DNA from: Varunaivibrio sulfuroxidans
GTDB taxonomy: Bacteria > Pseudomonadota > Alphaproteobacteria > Rhodospirillales > Magnetovibrionaceae
DNA length: 64,000 nt
Direction of reading: 5' to 3'
NCBI RefSeq assembly: GCF_029318635.1
Contig: NZ_CP119676.1
Span: forward strand, 1,363,001 to 1,427,000
Part shown: positions 17,622 to 27,466 of the stretch, piece by piece
Position numbering within the stretch: position 1 is the stretch's first letter
Layout of the letters: each line of letters opens with the position of its first letter
Translations under genes and position numbers: made by a program
Notes under the pieces: generated by a model
The model's database searches: none
Told to the model about the DNA's origin: nothing
What the model saw: only the letters and a program-made list of their open reading frames with translations

Positions 17622-18317
17622 CTATTCTCCCGCTTGGGGGACGCCCCTTTTACGGGTACGCACGATTTGATAGCCCGGCCGCCAAAGATAACGCACCGGC
17701 GCGCTTAAGATGTGCACCAAACGCGTGAAAGGGAAGAGCAGGAAAATCGTCAGACCAAGGATAATATGCAGTTTGAAGATTATGTTGACGTCGGCGATGT
17801 GATCGGCGGCGGAACGGAACGTTAAAATATGTTGCGCCCAGATCATTAACTTGGTCATCTCCTCGCCGTCCAGATGCTGCGCCGAAACTGCGATCGTGCT
17901 CAAACCTAGCACCAATTGGAGCAATAAAATCAATATAATGGCGGTGTCGGCAAAAGAAGATGTCGCCTTTATTCTAGGATCGTTCAGGCGCCGGTGCGCC
18001 AACATCCCGCCGCCGATCAACGCCAGCACTCCGGCGACTCCGCCCACGCTCATCGCCAAGATTTGCTTCGCCTCGTGGCTGATTCCCAGGGCGCTAATCA
18101 GGGCGAGCGGGGTTAATAGACCGAACAGATGGCCGAAGAAAATGGTCAACACGCCGATGTGGAACAAAACCGAACCCACCATCAACTGCTTGCGACGCAA
18201 CAGTTGGCTGGAGCTGGATTTCCATGTGTACGGTTCGCGGTCGTAGCGGATGATCGAACCCACGGCAAGAACCGACAGGGCGATGTAGGGGTAAATCCCA
18301 AAAAAGAAAGTGTTCAT
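17622..18317 (-). CDS. narI: Respiratory nitrate reductase gamma subunit NarI
   Basis: Membrane cytochrome b subunit of 231 residues that oxidises quinol and passes electrons to NarH. Five hydrophobic helices are visible, starting F-F-F-G-I-Y-P-Y-I-A-L-S-V-L. Candidate heme ligands are in V-L-F-H-I-G-V-L-T-I-F-F-G-H-L-F-G and in the C-terminal K-L-H-I-I-L-G-L-T-I-F-L-L-F-P-F-T-R-L-V-H, matching the His pairs of NarI proteins. The length equals the family norm. It lies 14 bases after narJ. Confidence 0.95.
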   Translation of the reverse strand: MNTFFFGIYPYIALSVLAVGSIIRYDREPYTWKSSSSQLLRRKQLMVGSVLFHIGVLTIFFGHLFGLLTPLALISALGISHEAKQILAMSVGGVAGVLALIGGGMLAHRRLNDPRIKATSSFADTAIILILLLQLVLGLSTIAVSAQHLDGEEMTKLMIWAQHILTFRSAADHIADVNIIFKLHIILGLTIFLLFPFTRLVHILSAPVRYLWRPGYQIVRTRKRGVPQAGE

Positions 18318-18331
18318 ATCGAGAAGCCTCC

Positions 18332-19063
18332 TTAACGCCCGGCAGGGGCGGACGCGGGGGGAATAGGACGTTCGTTACGAGATGAGGGTGACGGCGCGGC
18401 CATCTCGCTCAACATATCGCGGGCGACGGGGCAACCTTGCTCGGCGTCGGGACCGAAAGTCACGGCGCTCTCCTCCCAAACTTTATCGAGCGCCGCGAGA
18501 TCGCCCGGATCGTCGTCCTCGCCATCCAGCAAAGCCGCGACGGCGGGGGCGTCGTCCTCGGCCCCGGCCAGGAACACCAGGGCGTTGAAAACGTCGCCAT
18601 AACCGCTTTTTCGTTTTTCCAGACGGACCTTGAGGGCCGCCAGAACGTGCCCCGCCTCGCCCAAAAGTCGGGCGGCTTCCGGCTTCTCCAACGTCGCCAG
18701 GAACTCAAGGAAGAGCGGCAAGTAATCCGGAAGCTCTTTCGCGCTTGGCGTCAGGCCGTGTTCTTCGTAAGTGCGCAAAAGATCGATCATCGCCTGTCCG
18801 CGTTCACGGCTTTCGCCGTGCACGTGCTCGAACAAGTTCAACGACAACGAACGGGTGCGATCGAAAAGCCAGACATAGCGTTCCTGGAGTTCGTAGAGGT
18901 CGCTGGACGCCGTCTCTCGAATAAACGTCTCCAAGGGTTCAAGATAGGCGCTCGGCAGTAATTTTTCCCGCCTTAGGACCTCGGAGAACGGGGCTATCGC
19001 GTCCAAAAGGTCCTTTTGAGGATACGACAACAGCGCCGATAAAACCTTATACGTGTCGATCAT
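18332..19063 (-). CDS. narJ: Nitrate reductase assembly chaperone NarJ
   Basis: Private chaperone that helps insert the molybdenum cofactor into NarG before the complex attaches to NarI. About 243 residues from ATG 19063, beginning Y-K-V-L-S-A-L-L-S-Y-P and carrying the L-Q-E-R-Y-V-W-L-F-D-R-T-R-S-L-S-L-N-L-F-E-H-V-H-G-E-S-R-x-R-G-Q-A-M family block. A longer frame to 19159 exists but lies inside narH. The start overlaps the narH stop by 4 bases (ATGA). The tail beyond about 220 is serine- and proline-rich and probably disordered. Confidence 0.94.
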   Translation of the reverse strand: MIDTYKVLSALLSYPQKDLLDAIAPFSEVLRREKLLPSAYLEPLETFIRETASSDLYELQERYVWLFDRTRSLSLNLFEHVHGESRERGQAMIDLLRTYEEHGLTPSAKELPDYLPLFLEFLATLEKPEAARLLGEAGHVLAALKVRLEKRKSGYGDVFNALVFLAGAEDDAPAVAALLDGEDDDPGDLAALDKVWEESAVTFGPDAEQGCPVARDMLSEMAAPSPSSRNERPIPPASAPAGR

Positions 19064-20604
19064 TCCGCGGCCTCCCCTGGGGATAAAGCCTCGGTCGGCG
19101 CGGTGAATTTCTTTTTCTTGGCGCCGAACAATCCCTTGTCGTTCATTCCCGTCGAACATCCGTTACCGGCGCTAAACCCGCAGCCGCCGCGGATGTCGTA
19201 GGCATCCTCGGCTTCTTCGCGGTGCGCGGTGGGGATGACGAAGCGATCCTCGTAATTGGCGATCGACATCAACTGGAACATCTCTTCGATTTGAAGCGCG
19301 CTTAGGCCGACCCGCGCCGCGATATCCTCGTCGATTACGCCGTCAACGGTCTTGGCGCGCATGTAGCCACGCATGGCGAGCATTTTCTCCAACGCCTCGG
19401 CGACCGGCTTTTCATCCCCCGCGGTAAGCATGTTGGCCAAATACCGCACCGGAATGCGCAAGGAACGCACATCGGGCATCTCCCCGTCATGGCCGATTAG
19501 GCCCGCTTCCGCCGCCGCTTGGATCGGCGACAATGGAGGGATATACCACACCATCGGCAGGGTGCGGTACTCGGGGTGCAAGGGGAAGGCGATTTTCCAT
19601 TCCATCGCCATCTTCCATATCGGCGAGTTTTGCGCGCCTTTAATCCAATCCTCGTTGATCCCTTCGGCGCGCGCCGCCGCGATGACCTCGGGATCGTTGG
19701 GGTCGAGGAAGATATCGAGTTGGCTTTGATAAAGGTCTTTTTCATCGAGCGTCGAGGCGGCGTCGGAAATTTTGTCGGCGTCGTAAAGTAGAACGCCCAA
19801 ATAGCGAATGCGCCCGACGCAGGTTTCCGAACACACCGTGGGCTGGCCCGATTCGATGCGCGGATAGCAAAAAATGCACTTTTCCGATTTTCCGGTTTGC
19901 CAGTTGTAATAGATTTTCTTGTACGGACAGCCCGAAACGCACATCCGCCAGCCTCGGCACTTGTCCTGATCGATCAGGACGATGCCGTCTTCTTCCCGCT
20001 TATAGATCGAGCCGGACGGACACGATGCGACGCACGCCGGGTTCAGGCAATGTTCGCAAAGCCGAGGCAGATACATCATGAAGGTATTTTCGAATTCGCC
20101 GTAGATTTGCTTTTCGATCCCGTCGAAATTGTAATCTTTCGAGCGTTTGGAAAATTCGCCGCCCAGGATTTCCTCCCAGTTGGGTCCCCATTCGATTTTT
20201 TCCATGCGCGCGCCGGTCAGTTTCGAACGCGGTCGGGCGGTGGGAAACGCCGTCATTTCCGGGGCGTTTTGCAAGTGCCCGTAATCGAAATCGAACGGTT
20301 CGTAGTAATCGTCGATCTCGGGCAAGTCGGGGTTGGCGAAAATGTTCGCCAAAACCCGCCAACGGGCCCCAATTTTCGGGTGCAATTTTCCCGCCTTGGT
20401 GCGGGTCCAGCCGCCGTTCCAGCGCTTCTGGTTCTCCCAATCCTTAGGAAAGCCGATCCCCGGCTTGGTCTCGACATTGTTGAACCAGGCGTATTCGACG
20501 CCGTCGCGGCTGGTCCAGACGTTCTTGCAGGTCACCGAACAGGTATGGCACCCGATGCATTTGTCCAGGTTCAGCACCATGGCGATTTGTGCGCGAACTT
20601 TCAT
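19060..20604 (-). CDS. narH: Respiratory nitrate reductase beta subunit NarH
   Basis: Electron-transfer subunit of 514 residues. The first cysteine group sits at C16, C19, C22 and C26, the same positions as in Escherichia coli NarH. Further groups are C-E-H-C-L-N-P-A-C-V-A-S-C-P, C-R-G-W-R-M-C-V-S-G-C-P (Trp replaces one Cys, as expected for the 3Fe-4S cluster) and C-I-F-C-Y-P-R. The ATG at 20604 follows an AGGAGG-like site and overlaps the narG stop by 4 bases; a longer frame to 20646 has no merit. Confidence 0.96.
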   Translation of the reverse strand: MKVRAQIAMVLNLDKCIGCHTCSVTCKNVWTSRDGVEYAWFNNVETKPGIGFPKDWENQKRWNGGWTRTKAGKLHPKIGARWRVLANIFANPDLPEIDDYYEPFDFDYGHLQNAPEMTAFPTARPRSKLTGARMEKIEWGPNWEEILGGEFSKRSKDYNFDGIEKQIYGEFENTFMMYLPRLCEHCLNPACVASCPSGSIYKREEDGIVLIDQDKCRGWRMCVSGCPYKKIYYNWQTGKSEKCIFCYPRIESGQPTVCSETCVGRIRYLGVLLYDADKISDAASTLDEKDLYQSQLDIFLDPNDPEVIAAARAEGINEDWIKGAQNSPIWKMAMEWKIAFPLHPEYRTLPMVWYIPPLSPIQAAAEAGLIGHDGEMPDVRSLRIPVRYLANMLTAGDEKPVAEALEKMLAMRGYMRAKTVDGVIDEDIAARVGLSALQIEEMFQLMSIANYEDRFVIPTAHREEAEDAYDIRGGCGFSAGNGCSTGMNDKGLFGAKKKKFTAPTEALSPGEAAE

Positions 20605-23600
20605 TGTGCGGCCTCCTTTTCGGCGCCTGCCGGGCGATCGAGCCAATCGACCTTATCCAGCTTGCGGACGATGACGAATTCATCGCGATTCGAACCGACG
20701 GTTCCGTGGTAATTGAAGCCGTAGGACAACTGGGCGTACCCGCCGATCATGTGCGTCGGCTTTAAAACGGTGCGGGTGACCGAATTGTGGATGCCGCCGC
20801 GCTCGCCGGTGATCGCAGAGCCCGGAACGTTGACGATTTTTTCCTGAGCGTGATACATGAACACCGTGCCGTCCTTGATCCGTTGCGACACCACCGCGCG
20901 GGCGACGAGCGCGCCGTTGGCGTTGTAGGCCTCGATCCAGTCGTTATCGGCGATGCCCACGCTGGCGGCGTCGGTTTCCGATATCCAGACTACGGGTCCG
21001 CCCCGATTGAGGGTGAGCATCAACAGGTTGTCGGAATACGTCGAATGAATGCCCCATTTTTGGTGCGGGGTAATGAAATTCAGCACGATCTGCCGCGAGT
21101 TCCCTCCTTTGGAGAGAATTTTCGGCCGGATCGTTTTCAGATCGACCGGCGGGCGATAGACGCAAAATCCTTCGCCGAACGCGCGCATCCACAAATGATC
21201 TTGATAAAGCTGCTGGCGTCCGCTCAAGGTGCGCCACGGGATCAGTTCGTGCACGTTGGTATAGCCCGCGTTATAGCAAACGGTCTCGCTTTCGATCCCC
21301 GACCATGTGGGCGAGGATATAATTTTTCGTGGTTGCGCGGCGACGTCGCGAAAGCGAATTTTCTCGTCTTCCTTGGCGCGCGCCAAGTGCGCATGCTCGC
21401 GTCCGGTATTTTCCGACAGCGCGTCCCACGCCTTGACCGCGACCTCGCCGTTGGTCTCCGGGGCGAGCATCAAGATCACCTCGGTGGCGTCGATATCTTC
21501 TTCGATCTTCGCCAAGCCCCGGCTCACGCCTTCTTCGGTGACGACCCCGTTGAGGGCTTTGAGTTCTTCGATCTCGTGTTTGGTGTCCCAGGAAATGCCC
21601 TTGCCGCCGTTGCCCAACTTTTCCATCAGCGGGCCGACGGAACTGTATTTCTTGGCGAGGTTGGGATAATCCCGCTCGACCACCGCGATTTGAGGCATGG
21701 TGCGGCCGGGAACCGGATCGCATTCGCCGCGTTTCCAATCCTTGACGTCCATCGCCTGGGCGATTTCTCCCGGAGTATCGTGCAAAACGGGCGTCAGGAC
21801 CACATCTTGTTCGACGCCCAAAACCTCGGAAGAGACATCGGAAAATTTCTCGGCGATGGTCTTGAAGATTTGCCAATCCGAGCGCGATTCCCATGCCGGA
21901 TCGACCGCCGCCTGAAGCGGATGGATAAACGGGTGCATGTCCGAGGTATTGAGATCGTTTTTCTCGTACCACGTCGCCGTCGGCAGGACGATGTCGGAAT
22001 ACACCGCCGTTGTGGACATGCGGAAATCCAGGGTCACCAGCAGGTCGAGCTTGCCCTCCGGAGCTTGCTCGCGCCAAACCGCCTCTTGCGGTTTAACGCC
22101 GCCTTCCTCGCCCAGGTCCTGGCCCAGAACGCCGTGTTGAGCGCCCAGCAAATGTTTCAGGAAATACTCGTGCCCCTTGCCCGACGAACCCAACAGGTTG
22201 GACCGCCAAACAAACAAGTTACGCGGCCAGTTGATCGGATTGTCGGGATCTTCGCACGACATTTTCAAGTCGCCCGATTTCAGTTTGCCCACGACATAAT
22301 CCTTGACGTCCACGCCCTCGCTTTCGGCTTCTCTGGCGATGTCCAGCGGATTGGTTTCCAACTGCGGGGCGGACGGTAGCCAGCCCATGCGCTCGGCGCG
22401 GATGTTATAGTCGATCAAAGAACCGTCCCACGGCCCTTCGGGCGCCGTCGGCGAGATGATTTCGTCAATACCAAGCTGCTCGTAGCGCCATTGGTCGGTG
22501 TGGGCGTACCACGCCGAGGTGGCGTTCATCTGGCGCGGCGGGCGCGACCAGTCGAGGGCGAAGGCCAGGGGCTGCCATCCGGTCTGCGGGCGCAGCTTTT
22601 CCTGCCCGACGTAGTGGCTCCACCCGCCGCCCGATTTACCGATGCACCCGCACATCACCAGCATGTTGATGATGCCACGGTAATTCATATCCATGTGGTA
22701 CCAGTGGTTCAATCCCGCCCCCAGGATCACCATGGACTTGCCTTCGGTTTTTTCCGCGTTGAGGGCGAATTCCCGCGCCACGGTCACGATCGATTGCGCC
22801 GGCACGCCGGTAATTCGCTCCGCCCATGCCGGCGTGTAGGGAATATCCTCGTCGAACGACTTGGCCGCCCAATCGCCGCCGAGACCGCGATCCAAGCCGT
22901 AGTTGGCGCAGAACAGGTCGAACACGGTGGCGACGAGCATGTCACCTTCCTTGCCCGTTATCCGTTTCGCCGGAACATTACGGGGTAAGACACTGGGGTG
23001 ATCGGTCCCCTCGAAGTGATCGTGTTCACGATTGCCGAAATAAGGGAAGGCGACGGCGACCACCTGGTCGTGATCGTCTTTGTCGATCAAGGTCTTCTTC
23101 AGGCTGATATCCCTGCCGGAGGAATCCCTTTCCTCAAGGTTCCATTTTCCTTTTTCGCCCCAACGGAAGCCGACCGAACCCACCGGCGCCACCAAATCGC
23201 CGCTTAAGGCATCGACGGCGACGGTTTTCCATTCCGGGTTGTTGGCCTCGCCCAGGTCGCCTTGGAGATCGGCGGCGCGAACAATCCGTTCGGGGATCAG
23301 CGCGCCGTCCTTCTCGACCAGGCGCACCAGCATCGTCATGTCGGTATACTTGCGGCAATAATCCTCGAAATACGCGACTTGGCGATCGAGATGGAACTCC
23401 CGCAAAATAACGTGGCCCAGCGCCATCGCCAGGGCGCTGTCGGTGCCTTGCTTGGGGTGCAGCCACAGATCGGAGAATTTCGCGGCTTCGGAATAGTCGG
23501 GCGTGACCACCACCGATTTCGTGCCCCGGTAACGCGCCTCGGAATAAAAATGCGCGTCGGGGGTGCGGGTTTGCGGAACGTTGGAGCCCCACAAAATCAA

Positions 23601-24347
23601 AAATCCGGCGTTGTACCAATCCGCCGATTCGGGCACATCGGTCTGCTCGCCCCAGGTCTGCGGACTGGACGGCGGCAGATCGCAGTACCAGTCGTAGAAG
23701 CTCATGCACACGCCACCCAACAGCGACAGGTATCGCGCGCCGGCGGCATAGGAAATCATCGACATCGCCGGGATCGGCGAAAACCCGAAAACCCGGTCCG
23801 GCCCGTACGTTTTTGCGGTATAGGCGTTGGCCGCGGCGATAATTTCCGCCGCTTCATCCCAGGTGGCGCGGACGAAACCGCCGTTGCCGCGCGCCTGAAC
23901 GTACTCCGCGCGCAGGATCGGATCGTCCTGCAACGTCTTCCACGCCGCCACCGGGGCGTGCTTGGAACGCAGCCTCCGATAGGCCTTCAGGAGTTTCGCG
24001 CGCACCATCGGATACTTGGCGCGATTGCCCGAGTAGAGATACCAACTGTAGCTGGCCCCGCGCCCGCAACCTCGCGGTTCGTGGTTGGGCATGTCCGGAC
24101 GGGTGCGCGGGTAGTCGGTCTGTTGGGTTTCCCAGGTGACTATTCCGCTTTTGACGTAAATCTTCCAACTGCACGAGCCGGTGCAATTCACACCGTGGGT
24201 GGAGCGCACGATTTTATCGTGACGCCAACGCCCCCGGTAGGCCTCTTCCCAGGAGCGGTCCTCGCCGGTGGTTTCGCCGTGTCCCGCGGAGAACGTCTCC
24301 GTTTTCTTGGATGTGAAGAAATTTAGTCTATCGAGCAAAAGGCTCAT
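20601..24347 (-). CDS. narG: Respiratory nitrate reductase alpha subunit NarG
   Basis: Catalytic Mo-bis-MGD subunit that reduces nitrate to nitrite in the cytoplasm. The 1,248 residues match the family length. The FS0 cluster ligands H51, C55, C59 and C94 and the molybdenum ligand Asp at about 223 (in Y-C-D-L-P-P) fall within one position of the E. coli numbering. The N-terminus lacks a functional twin-arginine signal, as in other membrane-bound NarG proteins. It overlaps the ends of both narK and narH by 4 bases, so narKGHJI-ppiC is one tightly coupled transcription unit. Confidence 0.97.
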   Translation of the reverse strand: MSLLLDRLNFFTSKKTETFSAGHGETTGEDRSWEEAYRGRWRHDKIVRSTHGVNCTGSCSWKIYVKSGIVTWETQQTDYPRTRPDMPNHEPRGCGRGASYSWYLYSGNRAKYPMVRAKLLKAYRRLRSKHAPVAAWKTLQDDPILRAEYVQARGNGGFVRATWDEAAEIIAAANAYTAKTYGPDRVFGFSPIPAMSMISYAAGARYLSLLGGVCMSFYDWYCDLPPSSPQTWGEQTDVPESADWYNAGFLILWGSNVPQTRTPDAHFYSEARYRGTKSVVVTPDYSEAAKFSDLWLHPKQGTDSALAMALGHVILREFHLDRQVAYFEDYCRKYTDMTMLVRLVEKDGALIPERIVRAADLQGDLGEANNPEWKTVAVDALSGDLVAPVGSVGFRWGEKGKWNLEERDSSGRDISLKKTLIDKDDHDQVVAVAFPYFGNREHDHFEGTDHPSVLPRNVPAKRITGKEGDMLVATVFDLFCANYGLDRGLGGDWAAKSFDEDIPYTPAWAERITGVPAQSIVTVAREFALNAEKTEGKSMVILGAGLNHWYHMDMNYRGIINMLVMCGCIGKSGGGWSHYVGQEKLRPQTGWQPLAFALDWSRPPRQMNATSAWYAHTDQWRYEQLGIDEIISPTAPEGPWDGSLIDYNIRAERMGWLPSAPQLETNPLDIAREAESEGVDVKDYVVGKLKSGDLKMSCEDPDNPINWPRNLFVWRSNLLGSSGKGHEYFLKHLLGAQHGVLGQDLGEEGGVKPQEAVWREQAPEGKLDLLVTLDFRMSTTAVYSDIVLPTATWYEKNDLNTSDMHPFIHPLQAAVDPAWESRSDWQIFKTIAEKFSDVSSEVLGVEQDVVLTPVLHDTPGEIAQAMDVKDWKRGECDPVPGRTMPQIAVVERDYPNLAKKYSSVGPLMEKLGNGGKGISWDTKHEIEELKALNGVVTEEGVSRGLAKIEEDIDATEVILMLAPETNGEVAVKAWDALSENTGREHAHLARAKEDEKIRFRDVAAQPRKIISSPTWSGIESETVCYNAGYTNVHELIPWRTLSGRQQLYQDHLWMRAFGEGFCVYRPPVDLKTIRPKILSKGGNSRQIVLNFITPHQKWGIHSTYSDNLLMLTLNRGGPVVWISETDAASVGIADNDWIEAYNANGALVARAVVSQRIKDGTVFMYHAQEKIVNVPGSAITGERGGIHNSVTRTVLKPTHMIGGYAQLSYGFNYHGTVGSNRDEFVIVRKLDKVDWLDRPAGAEKEAAQ

Positions 24348-27112
24348 GTTCTAACTCCAGTTTGGCCGGCTTGCGTGGCGGATTCCAAGGGCGTGCGCCC
24401 GCGTTCGATATCGTACAGAAGTCCCCCCGGGCGCGAATAAATCCACCAGGTCACCACGGCGCAAATCACGTAAAACCCCATGAAAGCCCACAGCGCGGCG
24501 GACGGCCCGCCGGTCAGGGAAATTGAAGTGCCGTAGCCCTTCGGGATAAAGAACGCGCCGTACGCCGCGATCGCCGAACTGAAGGCGATGATCGCCGCCG
24601 ATTCTCTCTCGGCGTGCTTGCGCTGCTGATCGGCCCCCAAAGTCGGCATCAGGCGGGATATCTCGCGCCCCATGATGATTGGGATCATCTGGAAGGTCGA
24701 TGCGTTGCCCACGCCGGTGGCGAAAAACAGCACCAGGAACATCGCGAAGAAGCCCCAAAATGCCCCCGGTTGTTCCTTAATCGACAGGAAAAACAGGACC
24801 CCGCCGACCGCGACGATCATGCTGAGAAATGTCCAAAAGGTTACCCGGGCGCCGCCCCAACGGTCGGAAACCCACCCCGTGGCGGCGCGCGACAATGCGC
24901 CGACCAAGGGACCGAGAAAGGCGTACTTCAGCACGTTAACGTCGGGAAACTGCAACTTCGCCAACAGGGGAAAGCCCGCCGAGTACCCGATGAAACTGCC
25001 GAACGTTCCCGTATAGAGCAGGCACATGACCCAGTTGTGTTTGCGCTGAAAAATGACGGCCTGTTCCTTAAAGGACGCCTTGGCCGAGGAGATGTCGTTC
25101 ATCCCCAACCACGCGGCGACGGTCGCCACGATCAAAAACGGCACCCAGATGAACCCCGCGTTTTGCAGCCACAGTTGCTCCCCTCCCGACAGCGTCACGG
25201 GTTTGCCCCCAATCGCGCCGAAAACACTGGTGGTGATCGCCAACGGCACCAAGAACTGCATCACACTGACGCCCAGATTGCCCAATCCGGCGTTCAACGC
25301 CAACGCATTGCCCTTTTGCGCCTTGGGAAAGAAGAAGCTGATATTGGCCATCGACGAAGCGAAGTTTCCGCCGCCAAAACCGCACAACAACGCCAGCACC
25401 AGAAAGATCAAATATGGTGTGTCCGGATTTTGCACCGCATAGCCGATCCCCAGCGCCGGGATCAGCAGCGAGGCCGTGGAAATCGTGGTCCACAACCGCC
25501 CGCCGAAGATCGGCACCATGAAGCTGTAAAAAATCCGCATCGTCGCCCCCGACAGCCCCGGTAGGGCGGCCAACCAGAACAACTGGTTCGTGGTATAGGC
25601 GAAGCCCATCGCCGGCAACTTGGCGACTACGACCGACCACACCAGCCAAACCGAAAAGGCCAGCAGTAAGCACGGAATGGAGATCCACAAGTTGCGCTGA
25701 GCGATGGCGCGACCCTTCTTCTCCCAGAAACCGACGTCTTCGGGGTGCCATTCTTCGAGGACATGCGCTTTTTTACCGTGCACCTTGGGATCGTGGCGCG
25801 CGCTCAATTCCGGGAAATCGGGCAGGTCATCCAGGGCGACTTGGGTATTCTCGCGTTCCATCGTCCGGATCGAAAAGTGCATCCACAGCAAGGAAACCAG
25901 AACGATGCCGAACAGTAAGGCGAAACTACTGGTCCACACTCCGCTCAAATCGAGGAGAACACCGAACGCGATCGGTAGAACAAAACCGCCCAAACCGCCG
26001 ATCATGCCGACCAAACCGCCGACCGCCCCGACGTGATCGGGATAGTAATCGGGGATATGCTTGTACACCGCCGCCTTACCCAGCGACATGAAAAAGCCTA
26101 AGACGAAGACCGTCAAAACAAAAGGCGTCAGCCCCATTTGGGTGGAAAAATGGATCGGCCCGCGAATACCGTGCACGATGTAATCCACCTTCGGGTACGC
26201 CAGCATGAACAGGCAAACCAACGAAAAACCGAACGCCCAATACATTACGGTGCGCGCCCCACGCTGATCGGACAAGTGCCCGCCATAAGCGCGAAAGATA
26301 CTGGCGGGGATCGAAAAGAAGGCCGCCAAAACACCGGCGGTGCGAATATCCAAGCCGTAGACGCCGATCAAATAGCGCGGCAGCCACAACGACAACGCCA
26401 CGAAGCCGCCGAATACGAAGAAGTAATACAACGAGAAGCGCCAGACTTGCTGGTTCTTCAATGGGGCGAACTGTTCGGCGAGCGACACCGGTTTTTCATG
26501 ATGGGCACGCTGGGCGACGTGTTCGGGATCGTCCTTGGCGAACACGTAAAACAGAACCGCGATGGCCACCAAAACCAGGGCGTAAATCCGCGCCGTTCCC
26601 TGCCAGCCATAGGCGACGACTAAAAAAGGAGCGCCGAAGTTGGTCACCGCGGCGCCGACATTGCCGACCCCAAAAATACCCAGCGCCGTGCCTTGACGTT
26701 CAGTTTCGTACCAACGTGAAACATAGGCCACGCCAATGATGAACGAACCGCCCGCCAAGCCGAGCCCCAGCGCAGCGAGAAGGAAGACGGGATAGGTATG
26801 CACCGACGCCAAAAGCCAGGTCGCGAACGCGGTGGTCAACATCTGGATCGTGAAGATGAGGCGCCCGCCGTAACGCTCGGTCAAGACGCCGAGAAATATT
26901 CGGCTGACCGATCCGGTCAGGACCGGCGTTGCCACCAGTAGGCCGAATTGAGTTTCCGACAGACCCAGATCTTGTTTAATCCGTACGCCGATGATCGAAA
27001 AAATCGTCCACACGGCGAAGCAGACCGCGAATGAAAATGTGCTTAATGACAACGCCCGGCGTTGCAACGCTGGGGTCACGCCCGTCAACCTATGCAAAAT
27101 CGTCGCCTCCAA
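24344..27112 (-). CDS. narK: Fused nitrate/nitrite transporter NarK1-NarK2
   Basis: At 922 residues this is two major-facilitator transporters in one chain, as in Paracoccus. The first half (about 1-415) has the nitrate signature regions G-L-A-G-G-S-F-I-I-G-V-A-Y-V-S-R-W and G-G-L-V-G-M-I-G-G-L-G-G-F; the second half (about 455-900) has G-F-G-G-G-N-F-A-S-S-M-A-N-I and N-A-G-L-G-N-L-G-V-S-V. In characterised fusions NarK1 acts as a proton symporter for nitrate and NarK2 as a nitrate/nitrite antiporter. It is the first gene of the nar operon; an FNR-type box is centred 72 bases before its ATG. Confidence 0.95.
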   Translation of the reverse strand: MEATILHRLTGVTPALQRRALSLSTFSFAVCFAVWTIFSIIGVRIKQDLGLSETQFGLLVATPVLTGSVSRIFLGVLTERYGGRLIFTIQMLTTAFATWLLASVHTYPVFLLAALGLGLAGGSFIIGVAYVSRWYETERQGTALGIFGVGNVGAAVTNFGAPFLVVAYGWQGTARIYALVLVAIAVLFYVFAKDDPEHVAQRAHHEKPVSLAEQFAPLKNQQVWRFSLYYFFVFGGFVALSLWLPRYLIGVYGLDIRTAGVLAAFFSIPASIFRAYGGHLSDQRGARTVMYWAFGFSLVCLFMLAYPKVDYIVHGIRGPIHFSTQMGLTPFVLTVFVLGFFMSLGKAAVYKHIPDYYPDHVGAVGGLVGMIGGLGGFVLPIAFGVLLDLSGVWTSSFALLFGIVLVSLLWMHFSIRTMERENTQVALDDLPDFPELSARHDPKVHGKKAHVLEEWHPEDVGFWEKKGRAIAQRNLWISIPCLLLAFSVWLVWSVVVAKLPAMGFAYTTNQLFWLAALPGLSGATMRIFYSFMVPIFGGRLWTTISTASLLIPALGIGYAVQNPDTPYLIFLVLALLCGFGGGNFASSMANISFFFPKAQKGNALALNAGLGNLGVSVMQFLVPLAITTSVFGAIGGKPVTLSGGEQLWLQNAGFIWVPFLIVATVAAWLGMNDISSAKASFKEQAVIFQRKHNWVMCLLYTGTFGSFIGYSAGFPLLAKLQFPDVNVLKYAFLGPLVGALSRAATGWVSDRWGGARVTFWTFLSMIVAVGGVLFFLSIKEQPGAFWGFFAMFLVLFFATGVGNASTFQMIPIIMGREISRLMPTLGADQQRKHAERESAAIIAFSSAIAAYGAFFIPKGYGTSISLTGGPSAALWAFMGFYVICAVVTWWIYSRPGGLLYDIERGRTPLESATQAGQTGVRT

Positions 27113-27177
27113 TTGTGCTCGAAGAGCTTGGGTTAGCTTGAAGAGATAAAGCTAGGGAGTCCAGCGTCCTTTCGTAA

Positions 27178-27191
27178 TTGACTTAAATCAA
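27178..27191 (-). promoter_or_regulatory. FNR/DNR/NarR-type box for the nar operon
   Basis: On the minus strand the site reads TTGATTTAAGTCAA, differing from the palindromic consensus TTGAT-N4-ATCAA at one position; the G-T-C-A-A half is common in DNR/NarR sites. Its centre is about 72 bases before the narK start, a workable distance for activation at -41.5 with a leader of about 30 bases. The likely binders are an Fnr-type protein or the neighbouring regulator. Confidence 0.7.
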
Positions 27192-27314
27192 TTTATCCAA
27201 ACAAGCCCTTAAAAATAAAAGGTTAAATGATAAATTTAATTTTCCAAAAAAAGAACAATCAACTGAACCGCCAGACAACCGCAGGATCGTTATGAATAAT
27301 TTTCAATTTCATGT

Positions 27315-27328
27315 TTGATATTTATCAA
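27315..27328 (+). promoter_or_regulatory. Perfect FNR-type box before the Crp/Fnr-family regulator gene
   Basis: TTGATATTTATCAA matches TTGAT-N4-ATCAA in both arms. It lies inside the longest possible reading frame of the regulator, near its first codons, which argues that translation really starts downstream. A transcript beginning about 41 bases after the centre would start near 27363. The regulator gene is therefore probably under anaerobic or autoregulatory control. Confidence 0.75.
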
Positions 27329-27466
27329 TTCTTGGTGCATGAAAATAAGAGTCCCTACGGAAAAAGTGGAAATCCGGCCTTCGGCCATATGAATGCCTCC
27401 CTCGCCCTAAGAAGCAAAAAGACACAACCGCCCGACATCCCAGATATCCCCACCGACGGAGGTCTC

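Larger units (their letters stand above)
27113..27466. other. Divergent nar control region (354 bp)
   Basis: AT-rich region between narK (minus) and the Crp/Fnr-family regulator (plus). It contains two dyads of the TTGAT-N4-ATCAA class, listed separately: one close to narK and one close to the regulator. Open frames that extend the regulator upstream through this region cover the second dyad and lack ribosome sites, so the region is read as non-coding control DNA. A small GGCC-TTC-GGCC hairpin lies at about 27376-27386. Confidence 0.6.

Noticed and set aside
20787..22379. 530-codon plus-strand open frame opposite narG
   Set aside because: Shadow of narG; the narG frame has all catalytic ligands and overlapping neighbours.
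27311..27466. N-terminal extension of the Crp/Fnr-family regulator
   Set aside because: It would cover a perfect FNR box and has no ribosome site; GGAGG precedes the ATG at 27467.
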